From Syntrophobacterales bacterium (GTDB lineage: Bacteria; Desulfobacterota; Syntrophorhabdia; Syntrophorhabdales; WCHB1-27), in assembly GCA_017881765.1 (NCBI GenBank), contig JADGQN010000281.1, forward strand, positions 1-6,396: 6,396 nucleotides of DNA. Direction: 5' to 3'. This document shows, in pieces, positions 1 through 5,051 of the stretch. The first letter of the stretch is position 1. Every line of letters begins with the position of its first letter. Below the pieces are notes generated by a model. That model did not search any database and was not told the origin of the DNA. It worked only from the letters and a program-made list of their open reading frames with translations. The translations under genes and the position numbers were made by a program.

Positions 1-20
1 TACTAATGCGGTCATTAGTA
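1..20. repeat. 8-bp perfect hairpin at the window edge
   Basis: TACTAATG and CATTAGTA form a perfect 8-bp stem around a CGGT loop. The right arm also begins a short direct repeat: positions 6-23 and 126-143 share ATG...TTAGTAAAG and agree at about 14 of 18 bases. These two copies bracket the GC-rich palindrome at 33-112. No U-tract follows on either strand, so a terminator role is not supported. It may be one edge of a small mobile repeat, but this is uncertain. Confidence 0.4.
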
Positions 21-32
21 AAGCCACATACA

Positions 33-112
33 TCACCCTCCCCTTCATCCCCTCCCCTCAAGGGCGGGGAAGTATTACAACCCTCTCCCCTGGAGGGAGA
101 GGGCGAGGGTGA
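33..112. repeat. Nested GC-rich palindromic (REP-like) intergenic repeat
   Basis: Three inverted repeats are nested here. The outer pair is TCACCCTC (33-40) and GAGGGTGA (105-112), a perfect 8 bp. Inside are a hairpin at 49-69 (CCCCTCCC against GGGCGGGG, one mismatch) and a perfect 9-bp hairpin at 81-103 (CCCTCTCCC against GGGAGAGGG, loop CTGGA). Folded, this gives a cruciform-like shape. The CCCTCTCCC...GGGAGAGGG core looks like a common type of bacterial intergenic palindrome. No convincing gene overlaps it: the open frame at 6-203 on the plus strand simply reads through the repeat and ends in low-complexity sequence. Confidence 0.65.
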
Positions 113-199
113 GGGGGCCTTACTTATGAACTCCTTAGTAAAGAAATGGAAAAAGTTTATAACCCGCCGTAATGCGGAATGCAAAACTTTTCTTAACGC

Positions 200-227
200 G
201 TAACTTGTAACTTGTAACCCGTAACGG
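200..227. repeat. Heptameric tandem repeat, four units of GTAACNN
   Basis: Four consecutive 7-base units read GTAACTT, GTAACTT, GTAACCC and GTAACGG, with a related TTAACGC just before them. The array lies 14 bases past the stop codon of the radical SAM gene, between that gene's hairpin and the GC-rich repeat. The conserved GTAAC with a variable last two bases suggests an old or slippage-prone array. It could be a binding-site array or a neutral microsatellite; the sequence does not decide. Confidence 0.6.
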
Positions 228-240
228 GGCCTATGGCCCC
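226..240 (-). terminator. Terminator-like hairpin after the radical SAM gene
   Basis: GGGGCC-TAT-GGCCCC is a perfect 6-bp G+C-only stem with a 3-base loop, immediately after the radical SAM stop codon (241-243). The position suits a transcription end or an mRNA-stabilising structure. On the minus strand it is followed by GTTACGGGTTAC rather than a U-tract, so it is not a canonical intrinsic terminator. Confidence 0.4.
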
Positions 241-2022
241 TCATACATCCACTTTCACGCCGCTGCCCGTCTTGAAGCCCTTTATTTCCAAGCCTCGCGC
301 CTTGTTGAAGAAGAGTCTGACCAGTTCCCGATCCTGTGGTTCTTCCTCGAATGCCTGTTCTTTAAGAGCATACCAGGTGAAGCACTTGTCCACCAGCAAT
401 CTCCTGACTATCTCTCCCTCGTAACACCAATTCGCCTTCATGCGTATACCTTCCGGGTACCCGCCACCGGCGGGTGCGCTGCGTCGCTCTCCTCGACGTA
501 CCCCTTGGTACGCCCGGGTACCCGCTTGCGGGTGGGGCTCCTCGCTGCCGCCCGGGGTACCCGGCCGAAGGCTGGGTCGTCCACACGAATGCAAATTGGT
601 GTAAAGCGTGGCAGACGGCGCGTGCACGAGGTCACTCAGCGCCTTCACATCGCTTGGCCCGTCAACCACGCGCTTCACGTAATTGATGAAGCGTACGATC
701 TTCATCAAAGTGTAGCTGGCCTCCCTGGGAAAAAGCGGATTGGCCGGAAACAGAGCACTCGATCTCATCGACTTTAGATAGGGCTCCCATGCATCACCGA
801 CAATCTCGCGGAACGCCACGCTTCCCGGCGCAAGGTAGAAGGCACTCGGCCCCAGAAGAAGCCTCTTGCCCATGAGAAAGATGAGCGTGTCAAGCACATC
901 CTCCGGCTCTTGACCCGGAAGACCGATGATGAAATGCGTCTCTACCAGAAAAGGAGAAGACTCCAGCCAGGGAAGGATTTCCAGGAAAGTTTTGGGAAGG
1001 GCTCTCGCCTGACTTCTCAGGACCGCTTCCCGGGCATCGACAAGGGAAAAATTGAGCCTGCGGAAACCCGCTGTGTACATCAGTTCCAGGGTGGGAATAT
1101 CAACGGTCTCCGGATAAATCCCGTTCATCGCGGACAGGGTTAGCTCCTTGTTACGCGCGAGGAAGAGTACGTTGGTAAAGAAGGATTTGTCCAGGTTGAG
1201 CATATCGTCCTCGAAGTCAATAGCCTCGATACCCAGGTCGATGCAATCGTCGAGCTCCTGCTCTATACTGGCGAGGCTCCGCTTCCTGTATGGGACAGGC
1301 GGCTTACCACAGAAGCTGCAGTTAAACGGACAGCCCCTGGAGGTGAGAAAGAACGCATACTCTTTCCTGTTGATCCGGTAAGTCTCTGAAGAAATCGCCC
1401 GTCGATCGGGCAATAGATCAATCTCCTTTTCAACGTTGATCCCCGAAATATGGAGATGGCTGTTGCTCCTGAAGCTCACTCCATCAACCGGCATCAATCG
1501 TAGGTCTTCGCCCTTTTGCAGCCTTGCCACAAGCTGCGCAAAGGGCGTCTCTCCCTCTCCCCGAATAACATAATCAACAAACTCGTGCCGCAGGAGATGC
1601 TGCGGAAAAAGCGTGGCATGCGTTCCACCCATCACCGTAACGATGGCTGGGTCCACTTCTTTGGCAATGCGGGCCACCTCCAGCGCCTCCAGGGAATATG
1701 TTGTGTACGAAGCGGAAATAGCGACAATCGATGGCGACTCTTTTGCAATGATCTGCCTGATCTCATCCTTCGCCGCCCCGAAGCGATAGAAACGCCGGAA
1801 TAAGGAAAACGGCGTGTACCTGTCATCGCGATAAAAAGGGGCCAGGTCTTGAAAAGCATCCGGAAAGCTAAGTGTGCGTTTCCTGCCTGTTCTGAGATCA
1901 ACTACCGAAACATCGCACAGGTCTTTTATTTTTGCTGCCATGTAGAGGAGGTTCAAAGGATACGTTCTGATGGATGTGTCGTAGAAGTCTTCTATAGGCG
2001 GCTGAACGAGCAGTACTTTCAT
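241..2022 (-). CDS. B12-binding-domain radical SAM protein with in-frame repeat insertion
   Basis: This 593-aa cytoplasmic protein has the layout of B12-dependent radical SAM enzymes (COG1032 type). An N-terminal cobalamin-binding-like Rossmann domain (about 1-190) begins MKVLLVQPP and carries the MGGTHATLFP and RGEGETPF motifs typical of that domain. The radical SAM core follows, with cluster ligands in SRGCPFNCSFCGK (C231, C235, C238), the CxxxCxxC motif. These enzymes often methylate or rearrange unreactive carbons; the substrate here is unknown. Residues about 475-533 are not family sequence: they are a P/G/R-rich translation of the palindromic repeat at 424-602, after which normal sequence (YEGEIVRRLL...) resumes in frame to the stop. 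The ATG at 2022 fits the domain start; a GAAGG at about 9-13 bases upstream lies inside repeat copy 2. Whether the protein stays active with this C-terminal insertion is unknown. Confidence 0.88.
   Translation of the reverse strand: MKVLLVQPPIEDFYDTSIRTYPLNLLYMAAKIKDLCDVSVVDLRTGRKRTLSFPDAFQDLAPFYRDDRYTPFSLFRRFYRFGAAKDEIRQIIAKESPSIVAISASYTTYSLEALEVARIAKEVDPAIVTVMGGTHATLFPQHLLRHEFVDYVIRGEGETPFAQLVARLQKGEDLRLMPVDGVSFRSNSHLHISGINVEKEIDLLPDRRAISSETYRINRKEYAFFLTSRGCPFNCSFCGKPPVPYRKRSLASIEQELDDCIDLGIEAIDFEDDMLNLDKSFFTNVLFLARNKELTLSAMNGIYPETVDIPTLELMYTAGFRRLNFSLVDAREAVLRSQARALPKTFLEILPWLESSPFLVETHFIIGLPGQEPEDVLDTLIFLMGKRLLLGPSAFYLAPGSVAFREIVGDAWEPYLKSMRSSALFPANPLFPREASYTLMKIVRFINYVKRVVDGPSDVKALSDLVHAPSATLYTNLHSCGRPSLRPGTPGGSEEPHPQAGTRAYQGVRRGERRSAPAGGGYPEGIRMKANWCYEGEIVRRLLVDKCFTWYALKEQAFEEEPQDRELVRLFFNKARGLEIKGFKTGSGVKVDV
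424..602. repeat. Palindromic mosaic repeat, copy 1, inside the radical SAM gene
   Basis: The ends are imperfect inverted repeats: ACACCAATTCGCCTTC at the left, and at the right the reverse complement of ACACCAATTTGCATTC (17 of the outer 22 bases match). The interior is built of hairpin modules starting with GGTACCC: ACCCGCC/GGCGGGT near 459-475, ACCCGC/GCGGGT near 519-532, and ACCCGGCC/GGCTGGGT near 559-577. Bases 551-580 match 2218-2247 of copy 2 at 29 of 30 positions. On the minus strand it is read in frame with the host gene as a segment containing RPSLRPGTPGGSEEP. Several other frames on both strands are also open, as expected for G+C-rich sequence without stops. No transposase is encoded. 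Confidence 0.85.
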
Positions 2023-2269
2023 ACCAGTTTGCCTTCATTCATAGGCCCGTGCTTAGACACGAGTACCCCTCTTCCGGGTACCCACGCAAGTGGGTGTTGC
2101 GTGGGTACGACTCCCTGCCACCCGCGAAACGTGGGTTTAGTCGGTCGCGGGTACCCGGCTAAAACGATTGGTATCGCGTCCTTCCAGGATGCTCCGCTAT
2201 CGCTATCCTCCTGGTCGCCCGGGGTGCCCGGCCGAAGGCTGGGTCGTATTTTTGAACGCAAACCGGTAT
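2021..2269. repeat. Palindromic mosaic repeat, copy 2, at the radical SAM start codon
   Basis: This is the larger relative of the copy at 424-602. Its ends are ATACCAGTTTGCCTTCAT and the reverse complement of ATACCGGTTTGCGTTCAA (15 of 18 match). Inside are GTACCCACGC (2078-2087) and GCGTGGGTAC (2099-2108), a perfect 10-bp stem, further GGGTACCC modules, and the shared module at 2218-2247. The length is 249 bases. The same minus frame that is translated in copy 1 (RPSLRPGTPG) is open through this whole copy; that 85-codon frame ends in a TGA overlapping the radical SAM ATG as ATGA. The left end overlaps the start codon, so the element forms the gene's 5' leader. Confidence 0.8.
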
Positions 2270-2284
2270 CACACATTAAGAGCT

Positions 2285-2330
2285 AGAGTCGCCTCTCACG
2301 CCCGCGAGAATGGGCGTGAGAGGCGACTCT
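2285..2330 (-). terminator. 19-bp perfect stem-loop after the amidohydrolase gene
   Basis: Bases 2285-2303 (AGAGTCGCCTCTCACGCCC) pair perfectly with 2312-2330 around an 8-base loop (GCGAGAAT). The stem starts one base after the amidohydrolase stop codon (2332-2334). Such a long perfect stem should end or protect the transcript and probably separates the amidohydrolase from the downstream radical SAM gene. There is no T-run on either side, so it is not a textbook rho-independent terminator. Confidence 0.6.
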
Positions 2331-2331
2331 G

Positions 2332-3447
2332 TCAGGATAGCTTCAATAGCTGCCGCGCGTTTTTTGAGAACATTTTAGCTTTCTCTTCCTCAGCCACGGT
2401 CATCTGCTCCACCGATTTAATGACGTCGTCGATTGCCACATCGGGTTTGGCACCGGGATAAGGATAATCAGTGGCGAAAAGTATCTTATCAGCGCCGTAG
2501 AAAGCATAGCCACACATCAGTGCCGGTGTGTTCCCGGCCAAAACGGTATCCGTGTAGAAACTCTTGAAATATTCCAGGGCGGGCTTATTCAGTTTTGCTC
2601 CCGGAGGCGCCGGCTGAGGAATGCGTTTATAGAAGTAAGGGATCATCGCGCCGCAGTGGTGGGCTATAAATTTTATACTGGGGTATTTATCCAGAACACC
2701 ACTGAAGACCAGACGCGCCATAGCCAGTGTCGTTTCGTAGGGCCATCCAAAGGTAACGGGTAAGACATATTTCGAAGATTGTTCATCCGGATAGTCCGGT
2801 ACGCTTATATCCTTTGCGGGATGGAGCCAAATGGGCAGGTCATACTGAACCATCTTTTCATAAAGCCCCATGAACTCGGGCCTATCAAGAGGCTTTCCGT
2901 TGACAGAGTTGAACATCTGGATTCCCTTGAACTTCAGCTCCTTCACGGCCCTATCTGTTTCACGGAGAGACGCATCGACATCATTCAGGGGCAAGCTTGC
3001 CACAGCGGCGACAAAGCGATCGGGGTATTTACTGACTAACTCGGCCATGCCATCGTTGGCCATGCGGGCCAGATCAACAGCATCATTCGGGGATAGCGCA
3101 TATTCCAGCGGTGGAGCGCCAAGAGTCAAGACCTGCCGAAGCCCCGGGAATTTGTCCATATCTCTGAATCTCATATCCAGGTCAAACAAGGCCGGCTTGT
3201 TTTTGTCCGCTTCGAGGTAGTAACAAGGCCTGGACTTCTTAAACAGCTCCTCCTTGTACTTCTGAGGCAGAACGTGGCAGAACATATCAATTTTCTCGCC
3301 AGACTCTTTCTGAACTGCTTTTGATCCGGATTGTGCTCTCACAGCCGCTGGAACAACCAAGGTTGCCGCGGCCCCAAGTGTCACGCCTTTCAGAAAACTT
3401 CTGCGATCCATTCCTTCAGGGCCGTCATTTCTTATTCTCTTTTTCAT
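2332..3447 (-). CDS. Tat-exported amidohydrolase-2 (ACMSD-like) family protein
   Basis: A 371-aa protein from the ATG at 3447. That start is preferred over the adjacent GTG at 3450 because AAGGAGG (3454-3460) sits 6 bases before it. The N-terminus has a twin-arginine signal: DRRSFLKG, then the hydrophobic VTLGAAATLVVPAA and an AxA-like cleavage region (VRAQ), so it is probably exported folded to the periplasm. The rest resembles the TIM-barrel Amidohydrolase_2 family (PF04909), which hydrolyses or decarboxylates small, often aromatic acids. Visible markers, numbered from the ATG: KIDMFCHVLP near residue 53, WLHPAK (His 209), FIAHHCGA (His 263/264) and FATDYPYP (Asp 327). The usual N-terminal HxH is FxH here (Phe 56, His 58), so one metal ligand seems to be missing. 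The substrate cannot be told from sequence. Confidence 0.85.
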   Translation of the reverse strand: MKKRIRNDGPEGMDRRSFLKGVTLGAAATLVVPAAVRAQSGSKAVQKESGEKIDMFCHVLPQKYKEELFKKSRPCYYLEADKNKPALFDLDMRFRDMDKFPGLRQVLTLGAPPLEYALSPNDAVDLARMANDGMAELVSKYPDRFVAAVASLPLNDVDASLRETDRAVKELKFKGIQMFNSVNGKPLDRPEFMGLYEKMVQYDLPIWLHPAKDISVPDYPDEQSSKYVLPVTFGWPYETTLAMARLVFSGVLDKYPSIKFIAHHCGAMIPYFYKRIPQPAPPGAKLNKPALEYFKSFYTDTVLAGNTPALMCGYAFYGADKILFATDYPYPGAKPDVAIDDVIKSVEQMTVAEEEKAKMFSKNARQLLKLS

Positions 3448-3453
3448 CACCTG

Positions 3454-3460
3454 CCTCCTT
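3454..3460 (-). promoter_or_regulatory. Ribosome-binding site deciding the amidohydrolase start
   Basis: On the minus strand AAGGAGG is followed by CAG, GTG, then ATG. GTG at 3450 would leave only 3 bases of spacing, whereas ATG at 3447 leaves 6, which favours ATG. Confidence 0.75.
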
Positions 3461-3597
3461 TGACGAAGATGAGACTGCTTGTTGTAGGACCTTTCCGACG
3501 CCGCCGTGTATGCCCCCTGCGAATCACCTCCCGCAGATTTAACCGGCGGTACATCCAGCAGGTCTCTACCTATTGATTATCATCTTAAAGGAAGTGA

Positions 3598-3613
3598 TGC
3601 AACTGAAAACCCA
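3598..3613 (-). promoter_or_regulatory. Candidate sigma-54 (-24/-12) promoter for the amidohydrolase
   Basis: The minus strand reads TGGGTTTTCAGTTGCA. It has the -24 TGG and the full -12 TTGCA, with exactly 10 bases between GG and GC as in the consensus TGGCAC-N5-TTGCA; the CAC of the -24 box is not matched. Transcription would start near 3587 and give a leader of about 140 bases. No enhancer site or sigma-54 activator is visible in the window, so this rests on the motif alone. Confidence 0.35.
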
Positions 3614-3656
3614 TCAGCGAGGGGTACTTGTCCTTCCTTTGCCTGTTCACGGCGCT

Positions 3657-3699
3657 CATAGGAAAGGGCGGGAGCGGCCGAGCTTCTGCCTCTCCTATG
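3657..3699 (-). terminator. Imperfect stem-loop downstream of the HDOD operon
   Basis: CATAGGA (3657-3663) pairs with TCCTATG (3693-3699). After one mismatch the stem extends through AGG and C against GCCT with a bulged G, giving about 11 pairs around a G+C-rich loop. It lies about 80 bases past the HDOD stop codon and upstream of the amidohydrolase promoter region, where a transcript end would be expected. There is no U-tract after it on the minus strand, so the role is tentative. Confidence 0.35.
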
Positions 3700-3780
3700 T
3701 TCTTGTTGGTCTGTAACCGGTCCCTGGGTAAGATGAGCAACACGAGAGGCGGGAACGCGAAGGATCAATTGCGTTTTGGA

Positions 3781-4623
3781 TCACTTCTTAGGGTTCTTAA
3801 AGAAATCGTCGACTTGGGCTGTCGTGTCCCCTATTTCAGCGAATATTTCCTTCATCTGGGCTTCGCTGAAGTCGAAGACCTCCCAGGCATATCCGTGGAC
3901 AGCGGAGACAAAAGTGTCGCCGGAAAAGCCCACATTGTAGGCTTTTACCAATGTGTCTGCCATGTGCACGGTAGCGGTATGAAGCGGAGCGGCTTTTGTG
4001 GCGGACGGCTGATGGTGGTGGCGGATCGATTCCACCACGAACTCGGGCAAACGCCATGTGTTGGCAAAATAGGCGCCCGCCGCGGCATGAGTCATGCTAA
4101 ATATCTCCGTCTCGGCGTCAGGAAGAAGCATGCTTCGGTCACGAGCGGTAGTGACTGCCATCTGGTATTCTTTCGGAAACTGGACACTCAGGACGACTTT
4201 GCCGATATCATGAAGAAGCCCTGCAACAGAGGCCTCCTCCGGGTCGAATATGCCCTTCTTTTGGGCCAGTAGTCTTGCAACTATGGCACAACCCAGGGAG
4301 TGCTTCCAAAGCCCCACAGTGGTCTGCTCCATCATCTCAAACATTGATATACCGAGGAGCAAGGCCCGGACAACGTTCATGCCAAGGAGCACAACTGCCT
4401 GATTTACCGATGAGATGCGGGCGACAAAACCATACATGGCAGCGTTGATGACCTTCAGGATCTTGGCAGTGAGGGCGGGGTCGCTTGATACCAGCCTGCT
4501 TACCGCCGCGGGCGAGGTAGCTGGATTTTCAACAGCTTTCACGATCTTTCTGATCACAAGAGGGATGGTCGGGATGGCGTTGGTTCTTTCGACTTTCCCT
4601 CGTACCCTTTCGATATCAAGCAT
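3781..4623 (-). CDS. HDOD-domain signalling protein
   Basis: A 280-aa soluble protein dominated by an HDOD domain from about residue 13 to 210. It opens with NAIPTIPLVIRKIV, followed by VSRLVSSDPALTAKILKVIN and ISSVNQAVVLLGMNVVRALLL, all characteristic of the family. Many HDOD proteins lose the HD catalytic residues, but this one keeps GLLHDIGK (His 138, Asp 139), with further histidines at 108, 179 and 202-204. Metal binding or phosphohydrolase activity therefore cannot be excluded. HDOD proteins usually act in signal transduction, motility or cyclic-nucleotide networks, often as scaffolds. The ATG overlaps the stop of the upstream small gene (TGATG), and GAGGA about 10 bases upstream serves as ribosome site, so the two are translationally coupled. 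There is no sensor, receiver or GGDEF domain, so input probably comes from a partner. Confidence 0.88.
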   Translation of the reverse strand: MLDIERVRGKVERTNAIPTIPLVIRKIVKAVENPATSPAAVSRLVSSDPALTAKILKVINAAMYGFVARISSVNQAVVLLGMNVVRALLLGISMFEMMEQTTVGLWKHSLGCAIVARLLAQKKGIFDPEEASVAGLLHDIGKVVLSVQFPKEYQMAVTTARDRSMLLPDAETEIFSMTHAAAGAYFANTWRLPEFVVESIRHHHQPSATKAAPLHTATVHMADTLVKAYNVGFSGDTFVSAVHGYAWEVFDFSEAQMKEIFAEIGDTTAQVDDFFKNPKK

Positions 4624-4916
4624 CAGTAAAGTTCCTCGATATGCGCGAGAAGAGCCCTCTTCATCGCATCCATGCGGGGGTCTCCCTCTGTTTTGATGAA
4701 CGAGGCGTTAACGTTGGCGACGAATTCCTCCTTCGGGATGCCGGGCACCCGCTTACCGGTGACGAAGACTTCCGTGATCCCCATGCTGGCCAATCTTTTC
4801 TTGATCGGCCCGGAGACCTCGACACCCTCTGCGATAAGGGTAATGCCCGTGTCGCTTACGATCGGTTTCGCGAGCACAGCCCCCGGCTCCACCGATTCAA
4901 CCGATATCTTTAGCAT
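4623..4916 (-). CDS. Small protein akin to the N-terminal domain of HD-GYP/HDOD regulators
   Basis: A 97-aa protein starting MLKISVESVEPGAVLAKPI. This pattern (basic/hydrophobic start, then xxLxPGxVLAxPV, a G(I/V)TLIAEG turn, and IKKRLASMGITEVFV) resembles the small beta-rich domain found at the N-terminus of HD-GYP and related phosphohydrolases, here as a separate gene followed by a helical tail (residues about 60-97). It overlaps the HDOD gene by one base (TGATG), so the pair likely works as a complex. The ATG at 4916 is chosen because the family motif begins there and GAGGG lies about 7 bases upstream; the longer frame to 5039 has no family-like sequence. That GAGGG belongs to the truncated GntR coding sequence, so the native promoter of this operon seems to be missing from the window. 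Confidence 0.75.
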   Translation of the reverse strand: MLKISVESVEPGAVLAKPIVSDTGITLIAEGVEVSGPIKKRLASMGITEVFVTGKRVPGIPKEEFVANVNASFIKTEGDPRMDAMKRALLAHIEELY

Positions 4917-4993
4917 AGATCGCCCTCGATGATTCGGGTGCGAAGGACGTCGGTCAGTGAGTCTGTGAGGGACAGGACGGGTAGTGACGGCAT
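4910..4993 (-). pseudogene. Truncated GntR-family transcriptional regulator (first 26 codons)
   Basis: From ATG 4993 the minus strand reads MPSLPVLSLTDSLTDVLRTRIIEGDL, then Cys and a stop. SLTDxLxDVLRxRIIxGDL is the hallmark start of the GntR winged-helix DNA-binding domain (first helix and the strand before PGxxL). A ribosome site GAAGGG is 7 bases upstream. After GDL the family should continue through the helix-turn-helix and an effector domain; instead the sequence becomes the start of MLKISV in another frame. The regulator is therefore cut at about 4916-4920 and cannot bind DNA. It is divergent from the glycerate kinase, the classic arrangement for an autoregulated local repressor. The gene is too short to be found by a length cutoff; the match is by motif only. 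Confidence 0.7.
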
Positions 4994-5021
4994 GGTGCAA
5001 CCCTTCGGCCCGATTGTCAAT

Positions 5022-5027
5022 GTTATA
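5022..5027 (-). promoter_or_regulatory. Candidate -10 box for the GntR gene
   Basis: The minus strand has TATAAC (5 of 6 consensus) ending 29 bases before the GntR ATG at 4993, which would give a leader of about 20 bases carrying GAAGGG. The only -35-like hexamer is ATGACT at 19-base spacing, so the call is weak. Confidence 0.35.
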
Positions 5028-5051
5028 CCGCCAATCCACCGATTTGAGTCA

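Larger units (their letters stand above)
3448..3780. other. Intergenic region between HDOD and amidohydrolase genes
   Basis: No convincing gene lies in this 333-base stretch. It contains, in minus-strand order, a hairpin (3699-3657), a sigma-54-like site (3613-3598), a GATAAT that could be a sigma-70 -10 box (3581-3576, without a good -35 at normal spacing), and a small stem CTGCG/CGCAG (3517-3521 with 3532-3536) that would hold a GGGAGGTG in its loop. A 26-codon minus frame from GTG 3527 ends in a TGA overlapping the amidohydrolase ATG, but its own ribosome site is badly placed. I recognise no tRNA, riboswitch or known small RNA. Confidence 0.5.

Noticed and set aside
6..203. 65-codon open frame on the plus strand
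   Set aside because: It is composed of the GC-rich palindrome and low-complexity residues, with no ribosome site and no recognisable protein features.
1..240. CRISPR array or tRNA in the left repeat region
   Set aside because: The repeats are palindromes and a 7-base tandem array without spacers, and no cloverleaf with the conserved TTCRA arm is visible.
424..602. Target-site duplication around repeat copy 1 (TTAC on both sides)
   Set aside because: It works only if the element ends are set asymmetrically, and copy 2 shows no matching duplication.
424..686. Plus-strand open frames through repeat copy 1 (such as 474-686 and 505-777)
   Set aside because: They reflect the stop-poor, palindromic repeat and the antisense of the radical SAM gene, with no supporting start signals.
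3447..3527. 26-codon upstream frame ending in a TGA overlapping the amidohydrolase ATG
   Set aside because: Its GTG start directly abuts GGGAG with no spacing, its composition is not protein-like, and the overlap is easily due to the GTGATG sequence at the start.
3600..3780. Cyclic-di-GMP or other known riboswitch after the HDOD operon
   Set aside because: I looked for GEMM-type conserved motifs on the minus strand and did not find them; only an imperfect stem-loop is present.
3628..4272. 214-codon plus-strand open frame
   Set aside because: It lies mostly antisense to the clear HDOD gene, has no domain-like sequence, and is a shadow of that gene's codon pattern.
4623..5039. Longer version of the small signalling gene starting at 5039
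   Set aside because: The extra 41 residues have no family character and overlap the GntR start and control region; ATG 4916 has both the family motif and a ribosome site.
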